A DNA stretch of 47,803 bases from NCBI GenBank assembly GCA_944358895.1, contig CALVSB010000011.1, forward strand, positions 1 to 47,803, written 5' to 3'. The notes beneath the pieces are model-generated. The model ran no database searches. It had not been told where the DNA came from and saw only the letters and a list, made by a program, of their open reading frames with translations. This stretch comes from an uncultured Bacilli bacterium. GTDB taxonomy: Bacteria; Bacillota_I; Bacilli_A; RFN20; CAG-826. Positions 1 to 8,776 of this stretch are shown here, piece by piece (positions within the stretch are counted from its first letter, which is position 1; each line of letters starts with the position of its first letter). The position numbers were made by a program, and so were the translations under genes.

Positions 1-84
1 GTTGAATATTATGAGTCGAAATGATTAGAATTCGGAAGCCTTGCAGGAACCGTTTACACAAGATTCCGTACACTCTCATTAATT

Positions 85-116
85 CAACCAGTGGTTGCAA
101 AATATCCAACCAGTTG
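85..116. promoter_or_regulatory. Tandem palindromes upstream of the XRE gene
   Basis: A 13-bp palindrome, CAACCAGTGGTTG, lies at 85-97. A second, shorter palindrome, CAACCAGTTG, lies at 107-116. Both begin with CAACCAGT and their starts are 22 bp apart, about two helical turns. They sit roughly 80-110 bp before the start of the XRE regulator, so they are candidate operator sites for it or for a neighbour. This is inference from symmetry and spacing; I could not place a convincing -35/-10 pair beside them. Confidence 0.4.
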
Positions 117-194
117 ATGAGCCATTTCTACCTTCTGGCAATAAACAAACCGGGCCTCCGGACCTTTAATAAAGGCGTCGAAGGAGGAAATAAA

Positions 195-722
195 ATGGAC
201 TCATCGAACAACAGCTTCGTCGTAAAGGAACAAAATAACATCGTCAAAAAGGAGGATGGCAAGATGGATAGCTTCGCAAGGAATCTCGTCGAGCTGAGGA
301 AGAAGGCTGGGCTGACCCAAGAGGAGTTGGCCTCGAAGCTCGGATTGAGTGCCCAGTCGATCAGCAAGTACGAAACGGGGGCCGCCAACCCGGACATCTC
401 CTATCTTCCGGGGATTGCCGATGCCCTAGGCGTCACCATCGACCGCCTCTTCGGCCGGGAAACGGTCGGCTACGAAGAAGGGCGGAAGCCGAAGAAGATC
501 CTCGTGAGGGTCAATTCGGAAGACGGGGACAAGGTGAATCTCAATCTCCCCTATCGGGCGGCCAAGTTCCTTCTCAAGGCCGGACTCAAGTTCGGCGCGA
601 ACGACGCCATGAAGAACATCGACGTCGATGCCATCTTCAAGGCGGCCGAGCAAGGATGCTTCGGGCCGATCGTCGACATCAACAGCAGTGACGGCGATAT
701 CGTTCAGATCATCATTGAGTAG
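195..722 (+). CDS. XRE-family transcriptional regulator with C-terminal SHOCT/YvlB-like domain
   Basis: This is a 175-residue DNA-binding protein. A helix-turn-helix of the Cro/C1 (XRE) type starts near residue 27 with NLVELRKKAGLTQEEL and runs through the recognition helix ISKYETG. The C-terminal half (from about residue 90) resembles the small domain found in YvlB/LiaX-like envelope-stress proteins, with an ILVRVNSEDGDKVNLNLP strand and a final VDINSSDGDIVQIIIE. That assignment is from memory and moderate. Two starts are possible: ATG 195 with AAGGAGG just upstream, and ATG 264, also with AGGAGG 8 nt upstream, which removes 23 weakly ordered residues. The gene converges on the defence operon. 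It may regulate it or itself, but the sequence does not prove a target. Confidence 0.8.
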   Translation: MDSSNNSFVVKEQNNIVKKEDGKMDSFARNLVELRKKAGLTQEELASKLGLSAQSISKYETGAANPDISYLPGIADALGVTIDRLFGRETVGYEEGRKPKKILVRVNSEDGDKVNLNLPYRAAKFLLKAGLKFGANDAMKNIDVDAIFKAAEQGCFGPIVDINSSDGDIVQIIIE

Positions 723-779
723 GGCATTGCCGAAAGCTGAGTTGCTCAGTCAAAAATTCCAACCGTAATTATCAGAATA

Positions 780-1874
780 CTATTTGAGCGATTGCATTAA
801 ATTCTCAACGCTCGAAATCTCTTTTTGGCAAGTTTTGGGATAACTGACAATCAGGAACTTGGGGCAAACGATGGAAATACCCCTCTCGATAGTTTTTCTA
901 ATTTCACTTATGGCAAACCCCGGCTGAACAGTCAAAACGGTCTTTTTCCAGTCGTTGCCGGTTTGAAAATCTGGCAAATCGTTTTCGCTCCTCAGTGTGT
1001 CGGCAAAGCCTATCTCAGTTTTGCCTGAAATCAAAATGTTACCATTCGAACCGGCCTCAAAGGAAATTCCTGAGTCACGAAAAATTGATTCGATATGATA
1101 CCTGAGGGATGCTTCACTACGGCTTTTTCGGAAGTCGCTGAGTTCCTTATCAAATAGATTTATGGCTTCCTCGGACGACCGGCCAGCTGCCCGGAGTTTT
1201 TCGATGGCCTCAATCTGCAATGCATTCAAAATCGAGCCATCGAGACGCATGTATTCAACAAGCAACCAATCAGGCATTAAATTGCCCTTTTGAACGTGCC
1301 TCACAATCCATTCTGAGGCATTGAATATGACTCCTTGTTCGGGGAAGGAACCACCGCAATCAGCGATGAATTTTTCTATGTAGTCTTTTTCCTTTTCCAC
1401 AAAGGAGGATGGAAGTCCACCGCCGATGATTAAACCGTTCGCGTCTATTGGGGTATATCCGAAATGAGTTAGAAATTCTCTGATGTCGCTGCTGTCATTA
1501 AAGACGTAGGCTCTGTATATATCCGACGCCTTTTTGCAGAGAATAAACATCGACCCAACATAATCTGGCCTCAAAAAAGGGAAATTTGGACCGAAGTTCG
1601 TTATTCGATACTCGTTTCTCGTTCCGGTGCCGTAATAAATAAAGTGTGAATGGGTAAGCCCGTATCCGAACCATATGATGTCGACCCAACGGTCTTTGTT
1701 GGTTCCCTTTATTCCTGGGCCGTCTTCAAACAAAGCGGAGTGCGATTTATGGCCAACATGTATTCCTCTTTGATGGCTGCCGGTTATCCCAACATCATTG
1801 GGGCTGAGATATTTCATGTAGGAAATGACGCTCTCTTGAACGTCAGTCCAGGCTCGAACTACCCCTTCATTCAT
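780..1874 (-). CDS. EcoRII-type type II restriction endonuclease with diverged catalytic core
   Basis: This 364-residue protein matches EcoRII (about 404 residues) along most of its length. The N-terminal effector domain is clear: YMKYLSPNDVGITGSHQ near residue 20 and TRNEYRIT near residue 84. The linker region has the RKSR motif followed by a helix matching the start of the EcoRII catalytic domain. The last conserved block, TVLTVQPG and then SIVCPKFLIVSYP, is also present. The piece between them should carry PDF, a catalytic Tyr and KTTCKDRW. It is shorter here and shows none of these in order. The enzyme would be expected to cut CCWGG, but may be inactive or altered. The start overlaps the methyltransferase end by 8 nt, so the pair is translationally linked. 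It is the last gene of the eight-gene operon. Confidence 0.85.
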   Translation of the reverse strand: MNEGVVRAWTDVQESVISYMKYLSPNDVGITGSHQRGIHVGHKSHSALFEDGPGIKGTNKDRWVDIIWFGYGLTHSHFIYYGTGTRNEYRITNFGPNFPFLRPDYVGSMFILCKKASDIYRAYVFNDSSDIREFLTHFGYTPIDANGLIIGGGLPSSFVEKEKDYIEKFIADCGGSFPEQGVIFNASEWIVRHVQKGNLMPDWLLVEYMRLDGSILNALQIEAIEKLRAAGRSSEEAINLFDKELSDFRKSRSEASLRYHIESIFRDSGISFEAGSNGNILISGKTEIGFADTLRSENDLPDFQTGNDWKKTVLTVQPGFAISEIRKTIERGISIVCPKFLIVSYPKTCQKEISSVENLMQSLK

Positions 1875-3012
1875 GAGATCCGCCTCTCAAATTGCTTTTC
1901 TCAAGTTCATCAATTTCTTCAACGACAAGCCTAGCAACTTCGCGCATGAGCGGTACCACCACTGAATTGCCGAATTGCCGATAGGCTTGATGGTCGGAGA
2001 CAACGATGCGGAAAGACTCTGGGAAGCCCTGCAATCTCGCACATTCTCTGGGCGTAAGGCGACGCGGGCACTTCCCTTTCTGCGGAACCAAAATCTCTGC
2101 TCCATCCTTATAGTAACGAGCACTCAAAGTCCTAGTGATTCCGTTCTTAGATGCAAGGCCATATCCAAAGCCATTACCTTTGGCCCGATGCTTGGCTGCA
2201 TACTCCTGAAGGTAGTTCCAGAGATGGTCTGAAAGGGTGTAACAATCGGGAACGTTTTTCTCTAATATGTCATTAAGAATCGGCTTGCGTTCCGGAACTT
2301 TTAAATTAAAGTCGAATTTTATTGGCTTTTTGTATCTTTTCCTATCGAACCCAACGATTAAGATCCGCTCTCGATGCTGCGGGACGAAAAGCTGGCCATC
2401 TAGAACTTTGTAGAAGACCTCATAATTGAGTTCTTCAAGCGATTCAAGAATGACTTTGAACGTGTTCTTATGGTCATGAGTAAGGAGATTTTTAACGTTT
2501 TCGAGCATGAAAGCTTTTGGTCTTTTGGCTTTCAAGACCCGGCATACGTCAAAGAACAAAGTGCCCTGCGTCTTATCCGCGAAACCAGTCGGCTTGCCTA
2601 GACTATTTTTCTTAGAAACCCCGGCAATCGAAAACGGTTGGCACGGAAAGCCAGCAACGACAATATCAGCATCAGGCAATTCTTTAGTCTGAACTTTCGT
2701 GATATCGCCTTCCGGCATCATGTGGAAGTTGGCGAAATAAGTTATCTGGCACCACCGATTCCACTCATTCGCGTAAACGCATTTGCATCCATTGTCAGAA
2801 AAAGCAATGTGCATTCCGCCAATGCCAGCAAACAAATCCATAAAGGAATATTTGCCGCTCGGCTTTTCCCAATTGCTTTCGATGCCATCGCAGCAAAACG
2901 ACTCGATCAGTTCATCAAGAGTGCATTTTTTTCGTCTGGCAAGATATTTCAAATCTCGCAAAAGCCAGTCTTGAAGAAGCGTAGGCGTCTGCCCGTTTTC
3001 TTCTTTTTTCAT
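1867..3012 (-). CDS. dcm: DNA (cytosine-5-)-methyltransferase, Dcm/M.EcoRII type
   Basis: This 381-residue enzyme transfers a methyl group from SAM to C5 of cytosine. All main motifs are visible: motif I DLFAGIGGMH (59-68), the catalytic PCQPFS loop with Cys124, ENV (171-173), QHRER (212-216), RRLTPRECARLQGFP (317-331) and QFGNSVVVP (346-354). The target-recognition region contains GNGFGYG and RTLSARYYKDGAEIL, which is very close to E. coli Dcm. This predicts methylation of the inner C of CCWGG. That fits the EcoRII-like partner downstream, and the two genes overlap by 8 nt. The start lies 5 nt after the AIPR stop. No vsr repair gene is present in the window. Confidence 0.96.
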   Translation of the reverse strand: MKKEENGQTPTLLQDWLLRDLKYLARRKKCTLDELIESFCCDGIESNWEKPSGKYSFMDLFAGIGGMHIAFSDNGCKCVYANEWNRWCQITYFANFHMMPEGDITKVQTKELPDADIVVAGFPCQPFSIAGVSKKNSLGKPTGFADKTQGTLFFDVCRVLKAKRPKAFMLENVKNLLTHDHKNTFKVILESLEELNYEVFYKVLDGQLFVPQHRERILIVGFDRKRYKKPIKFDFNLKVPERKPILNDILEKNVPDCYTLSDHLWNYLQEYAAKHRAKGNGFGYGLASKNGITRTLSARYYKDGAEILVPQKGKCPRRLTPRECARLQGFPESFRIVVSDHQAYRQFGNSVVVPLMREVARLVVEEIDELEKSNLRGGSHE

Positions 3013-3017
3013 AACGG

Positions 3018-5126
3018 TTATTCGACAATTACTCCTTGTTTCTCGAGACGTTCCCTAAGCTTCCACAAATCCTTTGCTTCTTTTTGATTAAGGAGCTGAG
3101 GTCTGGGGCCGCTTAAAGTTGATGCCTTTTGCAGCAGGCGCACATCCAAGGGGCCAATGATACGCCTTTCAGCAGCTTCGTCCCAAATTCGTTTCCAGTA
3201 AGCACCGCCGAGCTTCATGATTTCGACCTCGACGTTGATGCTTTCGCTCGCGGCCTTTTCTTTCTGAGCGGAATATGATTTTTCGGCCTCGATTATTGTC
3301 GACACGAGAGTTTTCGCGAACTCCATTGTCGGTTGAAGCGGCTCTTTCAAATAAAGCTTCCAGTTGTCTTCCTTTTTCGCAAACTCGGTCAAGACGCCGT
3401 GGTTTCTCGAGGTGATGAAAAGATATGCATCTTTCAAAGCGATCGACAGCATTTGGTCAACGGCAGGAGGAACGGACTGGTAATTCCAGATGCTAGCCCA
3501 GTCAATCTCGTATCCCTTTGGACATATGGCACACATTTTTGCCAAAGCATATGGAACGACCGAGGTCACAATGCCTTTTTGGTCATACCAGTCAGCATTT
3601 GAAAGTATAAATCTGGCTCTCCTAAAAAGGATTGCATAAGAGACCATTCGCTTAAAGAAATGGACATTCAGGAAAGAGCTGTCCTTATTCCATCTGTCAT
3701 TGATATAAGAGGAAAATTCCGCGATGTTTTTTACTTGGCCGCGCGCCACCATGAAAGGCTTTCCGTTAAACGAATTGAAGTATTGGGCCAGCTCTTCTTT
3801 CGTAATGACTTGCTGTTTCGGGTGAGATTCGACGTACTTTTTCTTTTGAGCGTCGGTCATCTTGAAAGTCTGCTGGTCATATTTACCGCGAGACCTCTCA
3901 TAGTACCAGTAATGGCTTCTGAGGTTACCGGCCGCGACCGGAGTAGGAGTTTCGTTGGCAATCCGTTCAAGCTCAACGTGGAATGGGTGGTTCGCAAAGA
4001 AATCCGACTCTTTGATTTGATTCTGCGAGTTGGCATACCGAGCAATGTTCTGGACCATCTCCCCATATTCTTCTTGCTCGTGTATCACGGTTATCTTAGC
4101 TTGAACAAATGTTTTAGATAAATCAGCCCCTTCTTTGCTCATGGCTGAGAAAAGCGATGCCGTTGTTTGACCGCCATTGATGATTTGAAGATCAGAAAGG
4201 CTAGTTATGACTTCCTCGCCGTTTTGCTTTTCAAAATGAATGTTTTCCGTCGTGCAAGAAATGCCGTTGTTATAAGCAAAGAAATCATCAGGATGGGTCT
4301 TTATCGTATTGCGTATGCCGGCATTGATTTTTTTCCGATTGCTAAGGAAAGCTCGGATGTTGCTTTCCAAAATCCGTGAACCATACCTGCCATAAATATC
4401 GGCTAGCAGCTTCCCAGGAAAAATCGTCAAATATCCGTCATATCTAGTTCCTTCAACCAATGGAGCTTTGATAAAAGGCAATCCGTTAACACCAAAATCA
4501 GCAAGGTGAATTTCAATAGCCTCGCGTTCCCTGCCGCTTTGATACATTTCAAAGAAACGTTCAAGCGACCACACCGTCTTATCGACTTTTTTCCCGTGGA
4601 AAACCTCGCTTCCAAAAGCCTTGGCGTTTCTGACTGCAAGGTAACCGTTGGTGATGACCAAAAGTCGAATTCGCTCAATCGACTCGTCTTCCTCTCCGAC
4701 GTTTACGTAGCGGATTTCCAAGCGTCTTTTCAAATCCTTGGCTATTTCGACATAGACATTTGAATCGTCGCAGTATTCGTTGATGCTTCCTTCAAAGACA
4801 CACTCAAGGAAATTTTCCATGCGGGAGAAGATTGAATCCAAGTCAGTCTTTCCCAGCTTCATTTCGGAAGGATTCTGTATAAATTTCGAAGTAAAAAGGG
4901 TGAGCGCGTGATCGGACGGATCGATAGCATATCCGTCGATTACCATCATCTTATTCTGTTTGCCCCTCTGACCAAAAAATGAAATAAAAGGGTCAACTAG
5001 TTCACTCATTTCAGTAAGCTTGTTGACAGAGTCTTCCGTAAACTCGTCGTCCGGGGTACGCCCATTGATCTGGGCATCCACTTTAATTTGGCCAATTAGC
5101 TCCTCTTGATATTGATTAATGTCCAT
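3018..5126 (-). CDS. AIPR-family (abortive infection phage resistance) protein
   Basis: This 702-residue protein carries the AIPR signature: an N-terminal region with GTRYDGYLTIFPGKLLADIYG (from about residue 226), then DDFFAYNNGIS (280-290) and QIINGGQTTASLF (314-326). The family was named from an abortive-infection locus. It recurs beside DNA methyltransferases, Z1 proteins and MORC-like ATPases; its biochemical role is not settled. No membrane segment or signal peptide is apparent, so it is probably cytoplasmic. It starts only 1 nt after the DUF4420 stop, with GGAG upstream, and ends 5 nt before the methyltransferase. Fixed placement between DUF4420 and the methylase supports a role in the same restriction complex. 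The family call is firm and the mechanism is unknown. Confidence 0.9.
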   Translation of the reverse strand: MDINQYQEELIGQIKVDAQINGRTPDDEFTEDSVNKLTEMSELVDPFISFFGQRGKQNKMMVIDGYAIDPSDHALTLFTSKFIQNPSEMKLGKTDLDSIFSRMENFLECVFEGSINEYCDDSNVYVEIAKDLKRRLEIRYVNVGEEDESIERIRLLVITNGYLAVRNAKAFGSEVFHGKKVDKTVWSLERFFEMYQSGREREAIEIHLADFGVNGLPFIKAPLVEGTRYDGYLTIFPGKLLADIYGRYGSRILESNIRAFLSNRKKINAGIRNTIKTHPDDFFAYNNGISCTTENIHFEKQNGEEVITSLSDLQIINGGQTTASLFSAMSKEGADLSKTFVQAKITVIHEQEEYGEMVQNIARYANSQNQIKESDFFANHPFHVELERIANETPTPVAAGNLRSHYWYYERSRGKYDQQTFKMTDAQKKKYVESHPKQQVITKEELAQYFNSFNGKPFMVARGQVKNIAEFSSYINDRWNKDSSFLNVHFFKRMVSYAILFRRARFILSNADWYDQKGIVTSVVPYALAKMCAICPKGYEIDWASIWNYQSVPPAVDQMLSIALKDAYLFITSRNHGVLTEFAKKEDNWKLYLKEPLQPTMEFAKTLVSTIIEAEKSYSAQKEKAASESINVEVEIMKLGGAYWKRIWDEAAERRIIGPLDVRLLQKASTLSGPRPQLLNQKEAKDLWKLRERLEKQGVIVE

Positions 5127-5127
5127 T

Positions 5128-6051
5128 TCAGTCGTTCTCCATGTATTGGGAAAGTCTAGACAAATTTAACTTGTACACGGCCGACTCCACTGCTTCGTTG
5201 ACGTCTCTTTTTCTTAAAGCAGGGAACCGCGAATCGACCAAATAAGAAGAAAGCGACAGTAGCTCAAAGCAGTACTCGTCGTATTTGTCCAAAGACACGT
5301 ATCCACGGTCCAGCAATTTTCCGTCAAACTCTTGGTCCAAACCATGAAGCGCAAACTTATCGCGCAGGTCACTTACCAAGCTGTTGAGTTTGAGGCCGTC
5401 GTATGAAGCGGCCATGGTTTCCAATCGAATTACAACCAAGTGTCCTAGCGCGTTTGAATCAAGCTGTTCAAGGGAATCAATAATTACCGAAGTTTGCTTG
5501 GCACCAATCGTTTTTAGTTCAAACCAAGTCGAGTCTAAAGAAAAGTCTTTTATGGTGGGTTCCGAAGCCGTCCATGACCTCAGAGCTTTTTCCTCGGTAT
5601 AGACAGGGATCAGTTTTTCCTTTAGGAAATAAAGTTCTCCTATGAGGCCCATGATTTCCTGTTTGGAAAGCATCGACTTCTTTTTCAAAAACATTTGCTT
5701 CCATTTGATATAGCGCCACTTCAAATAGGCATAGCCCGTTTCTTTGTTTGCATGCACACTTGAAGCAGAGACAATGTCGTCGCAGAAAGCGTAAAAGATG
5801 TCGGTAAATTCTGGGTCGTCGAGCGAGAACTCCAGGCATTTTTTGTTATCGACATAAAGCTGTCGAACCATAATCCCAGCAGTTGGACCGATGGGTGTTT
5901 TTACGAAGTCTCCGAAGTAGCGCAGTGCCTTGTGCCCTTCGGCGTTGACCCCTGCCCAAAGTTCCAACGGGTGATTAGGAATTTTCTTGAAGAGCGTATC
6001 AAACTGAATGCTATCGAATATGTCTTTCGAAACAAATTTTTTGTTATTCAT
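5128..6051 (-). CDS. PD-(D/E)XK motif protein (DUF4420)
   Basis: This 307-residue protein has the hallmarks of the DUF4420 nuclease-fold family. GLIGELYFLKE near residue 135 is followed by KDF with Asp169 and then FELKT with Glu178 and Lys180. That is a complete D-(E)xK active-site pattern, so catalysis is plausible. An SLEQLD motif follows. The family is known from restriction-like clusters with Z1, AIPR and MORC ATPases. I chose ATG 6051, preceded by a G-rich GGGGGTG stretch, over an in-frame GTG at 6060. The start overlaps the Z1 stop by 8 nt, indicating coupled translation. It is likely the DNA-cleaving subunit of the module, an inference from the intact motif and the neighbours. Confidence 0.88.
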   Translation of the reverse strand: MNNKKFVSKDIFDSIQFDTLFKKIPNHPLELWAGVNAEGHKALRYFGDFVKTPIGPTAGIMVRQLYVDNKKCLEFSLDDPEFTDIFYAFCDDIVSASSVHANKETGYAYLKWRYIKWKQMFLKKKSMLSKQEIMGLIGELYFLKEKLIPVYTEEKALRSWTASEPTIKDFSLDSTWFELKTIGAKQTSVIIDSLEQLDSNALGHLVVIRLETMAASYDGLKLNSLVSDLRDKFALHGLDQEFDGKLLDRGYVSLDKYDEYCFELLSLSSYLVDSRFPALRKRDVNEAVESAVYKLNLSRLSQYMEND

Positions 6052-8776
6052 TGGAGTCACCCCCGCCGGAATAGACCGCTCGCCTATTGGTGTAATAAAC
6101 CTTCGTTTCTATATGGCATTCAGACGAACGTGGGAAGCCAACGGCAAAGGCAAGCAACGGATTTTTCATTTTGGCCATTATTTCCAAAGAATTCTTGGCT
6201 ATATTTTGAGTACCTTGAGTAAATTCTGGAACAGGCTTGGCAACGCAAAGGTAGATGACGAGCAAAGGGTTGCGGCCTTCGCAAAGATAAAGCTTGCGAT
6301 CGTCGGAACCACACTTTTCGGAAACTCGGTTCATTTTCAAATAATTTATCTTTTCCTTGGACAAGCCATAAGAAGTGTCCGTGGACGATCCGATATGAGC
6401 GTGCGTTCCGCTAATGACAATGCGCATCGGCCCGTCATAGAGCTTAACTTTCCGACTCATTGGGATGATTGACATTTCATCCGTAACAGGGAACGGAGCG
6501 CCGCTTTCGTCGTCTTGCTTTACGTTCGAAGTGAATGCCACGTCCCATTTCGAATACATTTTCGAGCAAACATCGAAGATGAAAGAGCGAATCGATGACC
6601 ATGTATCAAAGTAGGCTTTTGCTTCTCCCATATAATCGAATCGGTATTCTCGGAAGAACTGTTCAACCGTTTCCCGCGGGACATCCTTAAATACATAGGC
6701 ACCCCTTTGTAAGGGGCCATGCGCGCCTGCATTAACCGCGAGTTTCTTTGCGGCCAGCAAATTATCGTTATTTGCCTTGGCATCAAAAGGAACAGCCGCA
6801 GCCTCTTTGAACTTTCCAAAAAGAATTTCCTTGCACCCCATTAGACGAGCCGTTCTCATCTTCTCCGGAGACGTAATGTCCAACTCATCAGTCATATTTC
6901 TGATTCGAACGCCGAATTCACGCGGTCTCATCTTAAGCTCGTTCATTTTGGCAATATCAGACTTAAGTTCTTCGGTGGCCGTACTGATATCTCCGTACCA
7001 GCCAGCCGTGTCTTTCGGCAGCCAAATCCTAATCAAGTCTTCAAAATGGGGGCGATACCCAAACCAGCGACCCATCTGCATCAAAACATCGTATGTGCTT
7101 GTTGAACGGCTCATGTACGAAACGATTAAGCCATCCAAGGTGAGACCACGAGACAATGAGTATCCACCAATTACGATTTTTGAAGTCGCCGCATCAAAGT
7201 CTTTTTCCACTTCTTTTGACATTTTTGCCTTCGAGTTAACGGTGAAAGTCTTTATATGAGGGACTGAATCGTACAAAATTGGCAGCAATTCTTCCCAAGA
7301 AAACCCACATTTGGAATATTCTTTTTCAAAGGTTGCCTTCAATTCAGTAATGTCATTGTTACTTTCATTTTCTGAATCGCTGAAGAAACGAAGTGCCTTG
7401 CGAAGACGTTCGATATAGCCGTCGACATTTCTTTTCACGACCCTGTGAACACTTGAAAAATAGGAAACGTTGATCAGCATCGAACGTTTTTTAGGGAAAC
7501 CGCGTTTTTGACAAATGCAGTCAGCGAGGCAATAAGTCCTGATTGCCTCATATAACTTCTCTGGAAGAGACTCCGATTCCCAGTCCTGCTTATGGTCGAT
7601 TGGAAGGCACGATGTCGGTCCTATGTCTAGCTCGTCAAGAAGACGCAAGCATCCATAGTATTTGCTTTCCTTGTCAAAGTATTTTGACGCACCCAGGTAA
7701 TTGGACGGGGGATTCAATGTAAAAATGAAATCCTTTGGGAAAAGGTCCTCATGGCACATCGAATCAACACTATCCGGATCAATAAAAACGTTTGCAAAGG
7801 GGGTCGCCGTGATCCCGACGTATGAGGATCTAGCAAAGAGCTCTAGAAGATTTCGAATTCCTAGGTTTACCTTCGTCGGATCGTTTTCGTCCTTACTAGT
7901 GTTTACGGAAGCGTTGTCTGATTCATCATCGATCAAAAGAAGAGATGAATTGACGGTGCCGTTGGGCCCCTTCCTTACTGAAAGGGCTGAATAAATTCTC
8001 TTTAAAATTGAAACCTGCTTTTTGCAGACGAAGACAAGTGGCTGGTCACCAACCATTTGTGAGCTATTTTGGGATGCCTTCAGCACAAAATCCTGACTGG
8101 CTGAGGTTAGTGAAATTGGAAATAGAATTCCCTTTTTATTTCGACTGAGCCCCACTCCTACGAGTCCGTTTTCTTCTTTTCCCTCTTGTTGGCCGATTCC
8201 GATAAATCCTTTTTCAACCCTTTTCTGAGTCTGACTGCGCAATTTTTCCGTCGTTCCGGTCAGAAGAACGAACACCTTGTAGCCAGCATCGGCAGCCTTA
8301 CACATAAGGCCAATATAAGTTGAGGTCTTTCCAGACTGAACGTCTCCAACAACCAGCCCCTTAACATGGAAAGATTCGTTGGAAGTGGGATCCCCAAGCG
8401 CTCCGCAAATTTTATCGGTGTCAGAGTCTAAAACCGCATATTGCCGATCAACCCAATTCGTGTCTGCTTTAAGATACTCAAGATATTCTTCCCAGTAGGG
8501 CCTTGGCTTGCTCGGGTCATACCAGTCTTTCTTTTCATAGTCGTCGAGAAGCAAAGAACCCTCCTCTTGGGTTCTTCCTACAATTTCTTCAACGTGCGTT
8601 CTGATCAACGAGCGGAAGTGCTCTAAATCGGCTTTCGAAAATTTATCGATATTTTTGGATGCTCGACAAGCAAAGTCGACAACACTATTTACTTTTTCGT
8701 CATCAAGCGGACCTTCCTTTAAAAATAGCAAAGCAACGGTCTTGGCAATAGCAAGTTCTATTTCAAAGTCTTCCAT
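6044..8776 (-). CDS. Z1-domain NTPase, helicase-like
   Basis: This is a 910-residue P-loop NTPase. Walker A is GDVQSGKTS (144-152) and Walker B is LLLIDDESDNAS (279-290), followed by GITATPFANVF (321-331). These match helicase motifs I, II and III. The Z1 domain proper contains GGYSLSRGLTLDG and QMGRWFGYRP near residues 540-580. The family is a superfamily II-like ATPase known from MORC-associated restriction clusters. It presumably translocates on or remodels DNA for the adjacent DUF4420 nuclease. Its start has GAGG 9 nt upstream and overlaps the preceding GHKL gene by 14 nt. The ATPase motifs look intact. Confidence 0.93.
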   Translation of the reverse strand: MEDFEIELAIAKTVALLFLKEGPLDDEKVNSVVDFACRASKNIDKFSKADLEHFRSLIRTHVEEIVGRTQEEGSLLLDDYEKKDWYDPSKPRPYWEEYLEYLKADTNWVDRQYAVLDSDTDKICGALGDPTSNESFHVKGLVVGDVQSGKTSTYIGLMCKAADAGYKVFVLLTGTTEKLRSQTQKRVEKGFIGIGQQEGKEENGLVGVGLSRNKKGILFPISLTSASQDFVLKASQNSSQMVGDQPLVFVCKKQVSILKRIYSALSVRKGPNGTVNSSLLLIDDESDNASVNTSKDENDPTKVNLGIRNLLELFARSSYVGITATPFANVFIDPDSVDSMCHEDLFPKDFIFTLNPPSNYLGASKYFDKESKYYGCLRLLDELDIGPTSCLPIDHKQDWESESLPEKLYEAIRTYCLADCICQKRGFPKKRSMLINVSYFSSVHRVVKRNVDGYIERLRKALRFFSDSENESNNDITELKATFEKEYSKCGFSWEELLPILYDSVPHIKTFTVNSKAKMSKEVEKDFDAATSKIVIGGYSLSRGLTLDGLIVSYMSRSTSTYDVLMQMGRWFGYRPHFEDLIRIWLPKDTAGWYGDISTATEELKSDIAKMNELKMRPREFGVRIRNMTDELDITSPEKMRTARLMGCKEILFGKFKEAAAVPFDAKANNDNLLAAKKLAVNAGAHGPLQRGAYVFKDVPRETVEQFFREYRFDYMGEAKAYFDTWSSIRSFIFDVCSKMYSKWDVAFTSNVKQDDESGAPFPVTDEMSIIPMSRKVKLYDGPMRIVISGTHAHIGSSTDTSYGLSKEKINYLKMNRVSEKCGSDDRKLYLCEGRNPLLVIYLCVAKPVPEFTQGTQNIAKNSLEIMAKMKNPLLAFAVGFPRSSECHIETKVYYTNRRAVYSGGGDSNE

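Noticed and set aside
737-749. CTGAG-TTG-CTCAG hairpin between the XRE gene and the restriction gene
   Set aside because: Five base pairs, mixed composition and no T-run on either strand; too weak to call a terminator.
1-780. Prophage or integrase boundary at the left edge of the island
   Set aside because: I saw no integrase, tRNA gene or matching repeat at 723-790 versus 13465-13600.
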